The translations under genes were made by a program, and so were the position numbers. This document shows positions 9,025-16,378 of a stretch of DNA of 64,000 nt, piece after piece (position 1 is the stretch's first letter; the number at the start of each line of letters is the position of its first letter). Below the pieces are notes generated by a model. That model saw only the letters and a list, made by a program, of their open reading frames with translations, searched no databases and had not been told where the DNA came from. The DNA is taken from the NCBI RefSeq assembly GCF_022601715.1, contig NZ_JAKVIM010000019.1:1-64000 (forward strand). The letters are read 5' to 3'. Origin of the DNA: Acinetobacter zhairuonensis. Its GTDB lineage: Bacteria > Pseudomonadota > Gammaproteobacteria > Pseudomonadales > Moraxellaceae.

Positions 9025-9652
9025 GAATGAAACAGGACTGCATTATAACCGTTATCGTTATTATGAGCCGTATAGTGCAAGGTATGTAAGTAAAGATCCT
9101 ATCGGGTTGTTCGGAGGGATTAATACTAGTAAATATGTTAATAATCCTAACCAGTGGATTGATGCAAAAGGGCTTCAAGTTGGGGCTGGATTTAACACAA
9201 AGTCGGGGAATATTGTCTTCACTGATATTGATTCAAAGGAGAAAATAGTCGTTAAAGGTTTTACTGGAGGGCATATTGATTCTAGTTCTGGCGCTATTAT
9301 TCCTTATGGTAATAACTCAGAAAAACCTATTCCACCTGGTAAATATTATATAACAGAGCACCCAAACCCTAAACCAGGACAAGGTTGGTATGGGTTATTA
9401 GCAATTGATGATAAAATTGATGACTCTCATACTGATCAATATGGAAAAGTACGATCTGGCTTTCGCTTACATCCAGGTTCAGTAAGTTGGGGATGTGTAA
9501 CAATAAATAGTACTACAGAACAAGGTGAAGCTGATTGGAATAAAGTAGATAATATTCTTAGAAAAACAAAATTAGGAACAGTTGAATATGTGGATAAATG
9601 GTATTATCGAAATAAAAAAATGAAGTTATATGGCATATTAGAGGTGAGATGA
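9016..9652 (+). pseudogene. Orphan Rhs C-terminal tip with an L,D-transpeptidase-like (DUF2778-type) domain
   Basis: The frame begins inside the Rhs core end (YYENETGLHYNRYRYYEPYS, then DPIGLFGGIN) and has no ATG of its own in this frame, so it is a displaced toxin tip, silent unless recombined onto a full rhs. The 160 or so residue tip differs from that of the main gene. It has IPPGKYYITEHPNP, then FRLHPGSVSWGCVTI, with the Cys codon at 9494-9496. The order His, about 8 residues, Ser-x-Gly-Cys is like the active site of YkuD/L,D-transpeptidase-type enzymes and the DUF2778 fold of Tlde1 T6SS effectors, which attack peptidoglycan. I infer a periplasmic cell-wall toxin. The family assignment rests on the motif only. 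Confidence 0.7.
9017..9124 (+). repeat. Rhs core 3' end, copy 2 (direct repeat of 4994-5101)
   Basis: This is a direct repeat of the end of the Rhs core in the full-length gene 4.0 kb upstream, in the same orientation. Recombination across the pair would fuse the orphan L,D-transpeptidase-like tip to the active rhs gene and delete the DNA between. Confidence 0.9.
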
Positions 9653-9655
9653 TTA

Positions 9656-9698
9656 ATTTTTATTTTTTTATTTTTTTATTTTTTTATTTTCTTATTTT
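9656..9698 (+). repeat. T-rich short tandem repeat (TATTTTTTT-like units) before a candidate immunity gene
   Basis: Four or so units of roughly 8 bp, each TA followed by six or seven T, sit between the orphan toxin tip and the ATG at 9720. Such a tract is prone to slippage. Its place in the leader of the downstream gene means that length changes could affect expression. Confidence 0.7.
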
Positions 9699-9719
9699 TG
9701 ATTGTTTGGGTGGTGGTTT

Positions 9720-10315
9720 ATGGTTAAGTCTTTGAATATATTTTTTTTGGTTGCAATAGTTGTGTTATTTATTTATTTAAAAAAAGTAGCTTGGAACGGG
9801 TGGTGAGTGATGAGGAATATCATTACATTAATGAGCCTGAATCTATAGAAAGTAGAAGAAAATATCAAGAAAATTTAAATAATATTATAATTAATAAAGA
9901 ACGTTATATGGATTTTAACTATCAAGTTAAAGATTTGGATAGTTTCGAAAAACTAAATGATTATTTGGAGAAGCTAAAAAATGAGGAGTCAAAAATAAAC
10001 TTAAATAATATTAGTGATGTGGCAGATCATAGCCTTAAATATAAGATTCTTTTGGAAGTAAGTAAAGAAAAGTATGGTTCAATGGAAATAGATAATCCAT
10101 ATAGATATTGTACTATGATGGTTTCTCTCGCTAGTGAGCTTTGGGCGTTGGAGTATACAAAAAGAATAGTTTCAGAAAATTATTATAATTATTCTAAAAA
10201 ATATTTTTTAAATTCCTATTTTGAGGCTAAAAAAAATGTGTTAATGCGATTGTTGAAAATAAGTAGTTTTTTGAAGTTGTTTTTAAATAGAGTTAAATGG
10301 CAGGTCATATTATAA
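9720..10315 (+). pseudogene. Frameshifted membrane-anchored protein, candidate immunity protein for the orphan L,D-transpeptidase-like tip
   Basis: ATG 9720 begins MVKSLNIFFLVAIVVLFIYL, a single N-terminal membrane anchor, and then goes out of frame at a 7-A run (9779-9785), stopping shortly after. With one more A it reads KKSSLERVVSDEEYHY and continues for another 170 or so charged, helical residues to 10315. The predicted protein would sit with its main domain in the periplasm, where an L,D-transpeptidase-like toxin would act. It directly follows that tip. I do not recognise the family. The ORF from TTG 9791 alone would lack the anchor. The immunity role is inferred from position and topology. 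Confidence 0.6.
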
Positions 10316-10566
10316 ATGACAATACAGCTAGACCATTAGCTTAACAAATAGACGATTTCTTAGTGGGGCTGGCTGTAAGTGGATCAACTTGTAAAATAAT
10401 TAAAGCTGGAATTACAATTCCATCAAATGAAGCAACTTTAACCTCAAGTGGTACTTTTGCTATTGAAGGATGTGTTGGGGCAGGTTCTAATGGAATTGAT
10501 TTCTCCTATGGTGAAAAGTCTGATAATTTCAGTCTGTTTGATTTTTTTAATCAAACTCGGAAATGA
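10297..10566 (+). pseudogene. Fragment with an in-frame stop, possible remnant of another Rhs toxin tip
   Basis: ATG 10297 gives MAGHIINDNTARPLA, then TAA at 10342-10344. The same frame resumes as DDFLVGLAVSGSTCKIIKAG and a Gly/Ser-rich beta-prone stretch, ending NQTRK at 10566. It overlaps the end of the preceding gene and is followed 22 bp later by a lipoprotein gene, the order expected of toxin tip then immunity gene. No known domain was recognised. It could also be a small gene starting at GTG 10363 (67 residues). The toxin-remnant reading is weak and rests on context. Confidence 0.4.
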
Positions 10567-10588
10567 TTTTGTTTAATGGAGGAATATT

Positions 10589-11044
10589 ATGAATAAGGTA
10601 ATTATCTTATTAACTATTATTTTTATGCAAGCTTGCGCAGGAATAAATAAAGATAAAGATGGTAGTAATGAAGTTGATGTAAAAAAGGAAGTTGAACGAA
10701 TTTTTAAAAACTATAATTACAATTTAAAGGAAGGGATGAAAAGAGACTTTGTTAGTTATTATAATGTTTTTGTTTCAAAGCAAGATTTATCGTTAGGTGA
10801 ATTTGAGAAAGTTAAGGGGGAAATAGAGAAGAAATGGAAGTTGGTTTATACATCAGAAGATCAATATGTATTTTGTTATGATAAATATAATCAAATGACT
10901 ATTCTATATCCAAGAAAATTATATTATTACGATAAGTTTGGGCAAAAGCTTTATATTAAATCAAGTAGTCTTGATAAGTGGGGGGTAAGTTTGAAATATA
11001 TTAAAGAAGGTACTGCATATTGTAAAAATGAAAAATTCAATTAA
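10589..11044 (+). CDS. Small lipoprotein of the immunity-like family
   Basis: This is a 151-residue protein with a strong Shine-Dalgarno (GGAGG at about 10578) before ATG 10589. The signal peptide ends at lipobox MQAC (Cys about residue 16). The mature part carries the family pattern: QYVFCYDKYNQMTILYPRKL in the middle and LDKWGVSLKYIKEGTAYC near the end, matching the 5976 and 7558 genes by motif though diverged overall. It is intact, unlike most of its neighbours, so it may still protect against a toxin no longer encoded here (the fragment at 10297 may be the remains of its partner). The immunity function is inferred. Confidence 0.65.
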   Translation: MNKVIILLTIIFMQACAGINKDKDGSNEVDVKKEVERIFKNYNYNLKEGMKRDFVSYYNVFVSKQDLSLGEFEKVKGEIEKKWKLVYTSEDQYVFCYDKYNQMTILYPRKLYYYDKFGQKLYIKSSSLDKWGVSLKYIKEGTAYCKNEKFN

Positions 11045-11102
11045 TTTATAGATTTTAGTTGTTTATGTATCTATTTTTAGTTTATTTTTGTGATTAAAAA
11101 AA

Positions 11103-11849
11103 ATGGTGAGTTTGTTAAAAATAAATTATTTTTTAATTTTTACTATGTGTCTTTATTCTTGTACGAGTATTTATCTCAAATATAATCTCAGAAGTTTTAT
11201 TGAAGCAATTCTCTATAGAATTAGAACTGGCTGTCCTTGGAGAGATTTACCTGAATCCTTTGGTAAATCCAATACGATCTTTAAGCGGTTCGCCCGATGG
11301 TCTAAAGATAATAAGCTATTAAAAATATTTAAGTTATTGTCAAAACATGCTGATCTAGAGTGGGTATTTATTGATGCTAGCCATATCAGAGCACATCAAC
11401 ATGCTACAGGACTCAAGGATCAAGCTATTTCAAGAAGCATCGGTGGAAACAGTACTAAAATCCATTTAGCCGTAGATTCAAATGGGAACCCAATTCAATT
11501 TCTTATTCATGATGGCACAACTCATGATGTGAAAGTTGCTCCTGCATTGGTTGATAAAATAGACTTAACAGATACCGATATTCTTAGCGCTGATAAGGGA
11601 TATGACTCGAAAGCTTTGAGAGAGCAGATAGAAAGAACATCCACAAAAGCAAATATTCCAAATAAATCCAACACACTTTCGAACAATCATTATATGGATT
11701 GGCACTTATATAAAATCAGGCACTTAGTTGAGAATACATTTGCAAGAATCAAGCAATTTAGAGGAATTGCAACACGCTATGACAAGCTAAAGCAGAACTA
11801 CGAAAATTCAGTTGCTTTAGCTTGTATATTTATTTGGTTACCATTATGA
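11103..11849 (+). pseudogene. Chimeric ORF: lipoprotein signal peptide fused to a 5'-truncated IS5-type transposase
   Basis: ATG 11103 starts a hydrophobic leader with a lipobox-like LYSC, resembling the signal peptides of the lipoproteins upstream. After about residue 28 the frame becomes an IS5-family transposase: FIEAILYRIRTGCPWRDLPE, then DDE-domain blocks FIDASHIRAHQHA, LSADKGYDS and VENTFARIKQFRGIATRYDK. The usual first 30-40 residues of such transposases are missing. A deletion has therefore joined the start of a relic immunity gene to the body of an insertion sequence. The catalytic Asp-Asp-Glu region appears present, but without its N-terminus and left end the element should be dead. 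Confidence 0.75.
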
Positions 11850-11865
11850 AATGTCAACAGACCCT
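11180..11865 (+). mobile_element. Remnant of an IS5-family insertion sequence, right end retained
   Basis: The transposase body is followed at 11849-11865 by AAATGTCAACAGACCCT, whose complement AGGGTCTGTTGACATTT has the form of IS5-group terminal repeats. No matching left end was seen in the 300 bp before the transposase homology. The right end touches the last codons of the MFS gene on the other strand, whose stop overlaps the IS boundary. The left limit given is approximate. Confidence 0.65.
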
Positions 11866-13180
11866 AGTGATGTGGAATTCGTACTGTTAAAGCGGTCCAC
11901 AAAGCCCCGATCAACTGCAATGCTCCGATAACCAAAAAGCCAATACCGAAGCTCCCTGTTAACGCACTAAACTTACCAATCAAAACTGGGGCAAAAAAGC
12001 CGCCTAGATTGCCTACCGATGCAATGACTCCAATGCCTACCGCTGCCGCTACTGGGGTGAGCATTCGAGTAGGGATGGTCCAGCTTAATGGTGCTCCAGC
12101 TAAGATCCCGATGTGGGCAATACTAAAGCCAATCAGTAAGCCAACTACGCTATGTAACTGACTCACAATGACTAGATACCCAATAGCAATTAATGTAAAG
12201 CAAGCTGTTAAATGCCAGCGACGCTCTTGCGTTTTATCCGAATGACGGCAGATCAAGAGCATGGCAATCACACCAAGTAAATTGGGTACAGCGACCAATA
12301 AGCCAATTTTGGCATTTGACTCTATTCCTGCTTGACTGAATAGGGTTGGCATCCAAAACGATATACCATAGCCACCACAGACAATTAAGAAATAGATCCA
12401 AGCACTGCTCCACGTCCAGAAGTTTAACAAGGCGGCTTTGATTGAGGCTTTAGGCCGATCTTGATGACCTAAACTGTCTGTAAGAACCTGTTTCTCTCGT
12501 GGACTCAGCCAATTCGCCTGTTCAGGTCTATCGGTCAGTAAAAAATAAATGCCCGCTGCAATGATAAAACAGGGTAATCCTGTGGTAATCATTAACCATT
12601 GCCAACCCGCTAGACCTGCATAACCATCCAGATATTCAATGATGGCTCCACAAACAGGACCTCCAATCACCCCAGAAACAGCCAGTCCAGCCATAAATAG
12701 CGCCATAATTCGCCCACGATGAGAGGCGGGGAACCAGTAAGTCATAAAGAGTACGACGCCTGGAAAAAAGCCAGCTTCAGCAAAGCCAATAAAAAATCGA
12801 ATTATGTAAAATTCGATTGGCGTGGTGACCAAGGCTAAACTTAATGTTGCACCGCCCCAAGCAACCATGATCATGGGAACCCAACGCCGTGCGCCAATGC
12901 GTTCAAGAATCATGTTACTTGGAACTTCAAAGAAGAAGTAACCAATGAAAAACATGCCAGCACCAATGCCATATGCAACATCATTTAGCCCAAGCGCTTG
13001 GCTCATCTGTAGCTTGGCAAAAGAAATATTGACGCGATCGATGAAGTTAATCAAATACGCTAAAAATAGAATAGGGATCAGTCGCCATGCAACTTTACGT
13101 ACAATTTGATCAATCTCTGCGGATAATATTTCAGAGGTTGGTGATTCATCGATAGACTTCGTGGTAACGATTTCATTCAT
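11864..13180 (-). CDS. MFS transporter, anion:cation symporter (ACS) type
   Basis: This is a 438-residue protein with 12 hydrophobic segments in two sets of six. The N-terminal half has LINFIDRVNISFAK and the ERIGARRW loop after helix 2 typical of the ACS family, which takes up organic acids such as hexuronates, tartrate or aromatic carboxylates. It is the last gene of a minus-strand group with a class II aldolase and an HD-domain protein upstream, so it probably imports their substrate. The gap to the aldolase (13181-13317) holds a strong hairpin, which may set different expression levels. Its stop codon overlaps the end of the IS remnant. The substrate is unknown. Confidence 0.85.
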   Translation of the reverse strand: MNEIVTTKSIDESPTSEILSAEIDQIVRKVAWRLIPILFLAYLINFIDRVNISFAKLQMSQALGLNDVAYGIGAGMFFIGYFFFEVPSNMILERIGARRWVPMIMVAWGGATLSLALVTTPIEFYIIRFFIGFAEAGFFPGVVLFMTYWFPASHRGRIMALFMAGLAVSGVIGGPVCGAIIEYLDGYAGLAGWQWLMITTGLPCFIIAAGIYFLLTDRPEQANWLSPREKQVLTDSLGHQDRPKASIKAALLNFWTWSSAWIYFLIVCGGYGISFWMPTLFSQAGIESNAKIGLLVAVPNLLGVIAMLLICRHSDKTQERRWHLTACFTLIAIGYLVIVSQLHSVVGLLIGFSIAHIGILAGAPLSWTIPTRMLTPVAAAVGIGVIASVGNLGGFFAPVLIGKFSALTGSFGIGFLVIGALQLIGALWTALTVRIPHH

Positions 13181-13251
13181 TTTATAATTCTCTTGAGTAT
13201 TACTGATAGGAGTTCAATATTCCTAACGCAGTAACTCTTTCCATGTAGATA

Positions 13252-13288
13252 GACATAGCTTGATGTTTCTCAACTTCAAGCTATGTCA
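13252..13288 (-). terminator. Hairpin between the aldolase and MFS genes
   Basis: GACATAGCTTGA and TTCAAGCTATGTC form a perfect 12-bp stem with an 11-12 nt loop in the gap between two minus-strand genes. No T-run follows on the minus strand, so it is better seen as a processing or attenuation hairpin than a full terminator. Confidence 0.5.
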
Positions 13289-13317
13289 GACACTTACTCT
13301 GGTGTCATCATTTGAAA

Positions 13318-14082
13318 TCAGGTTTTATAACTTGGATCTAAGCGATCTAGTTTACGCAGCAATGCTGGCCAAGCTATGTCAGAACCCATACCGCTAGTCG
13401 CAGCTTTAAAGACTTGCTCAAGCCCTTGGCGTATTGTTGAGCCAACCTCAATCAATTCACCCCCAGCCTGAGCATCAATCTGAATGCGACAGGTATTTTC
13501 GAAGGTATACATTTTTAAAAAAGCATCAGCCACACTACGCCCGACGACAAGTAGACCATGATTACGCAGCATCAGATAATCTGCATTGCCTAAGTTGGCT
13601 TGTAAGCGTTGCTTTTCATCTTCACGAATCGCAACTCCCTCATAATCGTGGTAAGCCAATGAATCAAGAACAAAAATGGACTGCTGGCTAATGGGTAGAA
13701 CGCCGCATTTTTGCGCGCTAACGCCCACACCACTACGGGTATGCGTATGCAAGATACAATGGGCATCTTCGCGGACGGCATGAATCGCACTATGAATTGT
13801 GAAACCCGCTGGTGTGACTGGGAAAGGTGAGTCACTTAATTTGTTGCATTCAGCATCGACTCTAACCAAACTGGAAGCGGTAATTTCTTCAAATAACATG
13901 CCATAGGGATTCAGTAAGAACTGCTCTGGTTCTCCCAATGCGGTAGGTAAACGCACACTGATATGGGTAAAGACCAAGTCCGTCCAGCCATATAAAGCAG
14001 CGAGTCGATAGATTGCAGCGAGCTCTACCCGTAGGTTCCACTCGACTTCACTCACTTTACCTTTCAAAGATTCAATTTGCAT
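13318..14082 (-). CDS. Class II aldolase/adducin-family protein
   Basis: This is a 254-residue protein. ATG at 14082 is preferred over the TTG at 14094, because the GGAGAAAG just upstream of the ATG is a good Shine-Dalgarno. The fold is marked by TPAGFTIHSAIHAVREDAHC, the zinc-ligand pair ILHTHT and the third His in MLRNHGLLVVG. Family members perform retro-aldol cleavage, epimerisation or decarboxylation of hydroxy-acids through a zinc enolate. It lies 19 bp downstream of the HD-domain gene and upstream of an MFS carrier. A paralogue with the same motifs is at 62248-63000, also in a set with an HD protein. The substrate is not known. Confidence 0.85.
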   Translation of the reverse strand: MQIESLKGKVSEVEWNLRVELAAIYRLAALYGWTDLVFTHISVRLPTALGEPEQFLLNPYGMLFEEITASSLVRVDAECNKLSDSPFPVTPAGFTIHSAIHAVREDAHCILHTHTRSGVGVSAQKCGVLPISQQSIFVLDSLAYHDYEGVAIREDEKQRLQANLGNADYLMLRNHGLLVVGRSVADAFLKMYTFENTCRIQIDAQAGGELIEVGSTIRQGLEQVFKAATSGMGSDIAWPALLRKLDRLDPSYKT

Positions 14083-14101
14083 GTCTTTCTCCAACCCGTA
14101 C

Positions 14102-14701
14102 TTACTCTGTAGACTGCGCTGCCATATGCTCTAACGCAGCTTTATATAAAGAGTTCTTAGGCTTAGAAAAAACGTTGCGCAGCATTGGCTCGAAAAACTC
14201 AAGTGGAAGGATTTCACCCTTAGGGTCAAACGCTGGATTATCGTATAAATCTACAAATTCACGCGTACGCTCATAGTGCTCATGCTCTGCGAACATATCG
14301 CGCATATTTCGATCCATACCGATAAAATGGAAAAAGTTATTGCCCTGAAAAACGCCATGATTTTGAATCATCCAATGATTCGCTTCACTGACAAAAGGCT
14401 TCAGAATTGCAGCAGCGACTTCAGGATGGTTGAAAGAACCCAAAGTATCCCCAATGTCATGCAGTAACGCGCACACCACATATTCTTCATCACGACCATC
14501 GCGATAAGCTAAAGTTGCGGTTTGTAAGCAATGGCTGAGTCGATCAATCGGGAAGCCTGCATAATCACCATCTAATAGTCGGAGATGCGCCATAATGCGG
14601 TCAGGCAGCTCTTTGCTGAAAGGACGGAATTCGGCACCAATAATATCCCAATCTTCTTGGACACTTTGATCCATACGAGTAAAGCTAGCGTGTTTGTTCA
14701 T
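14102..14701 (-). CDS. HD-domain protein, possibly a PhnZ/MIOX-like diiron oxygenase
   Basis: This is a 199-residue protein whose core has the HD metal motif: His57 in LSHCLQTA, His81-Asp82 in LLHDIGDTL, then further His in QNHGVFQG (115) and FFHFIG (125) and Asp154 in YDNPAF. Extra His ligands beyond the basic HD set suit a two-iron site, and the 24-residue gap from His57 to His81 resembles PhnZ. The fold is also used by phosphohydrolases, so oxygenase activity is an inference. It is the first gene of the minus-strand set with the aldolase and MFS, divergent from a LysR gene. A paralogue is at 53134-53712 in the iac island. Confidence 0.7.
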   Translation of the reverse strand: MNKHASFTRMDQSVQEDWDIIGAEFRPFSKELPDRIMAHLRLLDGDYAGFPIDRLSHCLQTATLAYRDGRDEEYVVCALLHDIGDTLGSFNHPEVAAAILKPFVSEANHWMIQNHGVFQGNNFFHFIGMDRNMRDMFAEHEHYERTREFVDLYDNPAFDPKGEILPLEFFEPMLRNVFSKPKNSLYKAALEHMAAQSTE

Positions 14702-14825
14702 GATTAGTTTCCTTACTAAGTCGTTTTGTTTTTAAACTTGCAGTGCGATAAGAACATATCTCTGTAATAGCCTTATCAGTTCAGCCTGTTGACAACACGC
14801 TATCAGGCTCATAAATTCATGTCTA

Positions 14826-15776
14826 ATGCATTATTTACAGGAAACTTATGCATTGAAAGCATCAATCAACTTAAAACAATTGCGCCATTTAGAGTTACTT
14901 GCAGAGGAACTGAACTTTTCAAGGGCTGCCGAACGCGCAAATCTGTCGCAAACTGCATTTAGTCGAAGTATCCAAGCACTTGAAACTGAATTTGGTATAC
15001 GAATATTTGATCGGGATACTCGCTCTGTACGCCCAACGCCAGCGGGTCGATATTTAATTGCCAGAGCCCTTACTTTGCTGGGGCGAGCGCGAGATTTAGC
15101 CGATGATATCTATTACTTATCCAATGCTGAACGTGGTGAGTTAAACTTTGGTGTCAGCTTACTTGCGACGGATGGACCACTGCGCCAAGCGTTGATAGAA
15201 CTAAAACAACAGTGTCCGCAGTTAAAATTACATATCGAAGCGAGTCAAACCCCAAACTTGCAATCCCACCTAGAGCAGGAAAGAATTGAGTTCTTTGTTG
15301 CCTTTCCGGGTGATTTGCAAGAGGATGAACGCTTTGAAATTACTTGGCTCCCATCTGAACCTGTTTCGATGTACTGTAGAGCTGACCATCCGTTATTACT
15401 GCAAAATACGCCACCGTCACCCACACAAATTCCAGCTTATCCTTGGTCTGCTGTCGCGTTAGATAAATCGCTCTCGCCACGTCTACGTTCAATCTTAGGC
15501 ATGAAGCCGAATCAGGCGCTGCCGATTGCATTGACGTGCGATAATTTACAATTACTCCATGACCTGACGTTGCATAGTGACAACATCCTTTTGACTTGGA
15601 AATCATGGGTAGATAGTAAGAATGAGTTGGTGAATCTTATGCCGCTTCTACAACCTCAGATACCTGAGACAGCAATGAATATTGAGTGTGGAATTGTTCA
15701 GCTGGCTGATCGTTCACTGTCGCCACCCGCCCAGCGCTTAGTTGATTTGATTTTGTTGCACGCTGATTCACAGTGA
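14826..15776 (+). CDS. LysR-family transcriptional regulator
   Basis: This is a 316-residue protein with an N-terminal winged helix (LRHLELLAEELNFSRAAERA, then LSQTAFSRSIQALE) about residues 18-80 and a substrate-binding-like effector domain after it. It is divergent from the HD/aldolase/MFS genes across a 124-bp gap, the standard arrangement for a LysR activator of the neighbouring catabolic operon. The inducer is probably the substrate or an intermediate of that pathway. ATG 14826 leaves a slightly long leader before the helix-turn-helix; a TTG at 14853 is a possible alternative start. Confidence 0.85.
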   Translation: MHYLQETYALKASINLKQLRHLELLAEELNFSRAAERANLSQTAFSRSIQALETEFGIRIFDRDTRSVRPTPAGRYLIARALTLLGRARDLADDIYYLSNAERGELNFGVSLLATDGPLRQALIELKQQCPQLKLHIEASQTPNLQSHLEQERIEFFVAFPGDLQEDERFEITWLPSEPVSMYCRADHPLLLQNTPPSPTQIPAYPWSAVALDKSLSPRLRSILGMKPNQALPIALTCDNLQLLHDLTLHSDNILLTWKSWVDSKNELVNLMPLLQPQIPETAMNIECGIVQLADRSLSPPAQRLVDLILLHADSQ

Positions 15777-16378
15777 GGTTGATTAGGTGTGTCAGTGATC
15801 TACTTTTAGAGAGTTGATTTTGCCGACTTAATTTAAATCTATTTTGAAAACCACATTATGATTGCGAGAGGGGATGAATCAACCAATCGACACTAGGAGA
15901 TAAAAGTAAACAGCTTTGGAGTTGCTGGAATACGGCTATGCTTTGTTTGAGCTTGGTTGATTTTTGCAGTGTGTTGCACACAAGTTCTGCGTAAGAATCT
16001 CAAGCTTAATTTTATGTAGAAGTTAAGTGTTAAATATGTAGTAGAGTGCGTGGGTTGCGAGTAGGGATGGCGGATTAGAATGAAAGATAACTTTTTATAA
16101 AGATAACGATAATTATTTAATTAAAACAATGAGTTTAACTTGTAAATAATTGATATTATTATATTTTTTAATGGCTTTCATTCTTCATACATGTTCAAGA
16201 AAAAGATATCACTCGTAATTTTCTGGTTGAATTTTAACTGGTCAAAGAAATACTTTACTTGTATATTGATGATATTGATGATATTGAAATTTTAGTTTGA
16301 TCATTAAACTAAAACATATAAAAGAACATAGATTTGAATTGCTTAACTAGAAAAACCGTTAAAACTGGAGAGGAAAAT
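15777..16378. other. 602-bp gap before the sulfatase gene
   Basis: No coding region was recognised. The first 300 bp look like featureless leftover sequence. The last 120 bp are AT-rich, with three near-identical ATTGATGAT units at about 16266-16286 and a palindrome at 16290-16314, and probably contain the sulfatase promoter. Confidence 0.5.
16290..16314. promoter_or_regulatory. Palindrome upstream of the sulfatase gene, candidate operator
   Basis: TTTTAGTTT and AAACTAAAA form perfect 9-bp arms around a 7-bp centre, 65 bp before the sulfatase start. It is followed by AT-rich sequence, not a T-run after a GC stem, so an operator is likelier than a terminator. The binding protein is unknown. 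Confidence 0.4.

Noticed and set aside
16266..16286. ATTGATGAT repeats as a CRISPR-like or iteron array
   Set aside because: There are only about two and a half units of 9 bp, with no spacers and no replication gene nearby.
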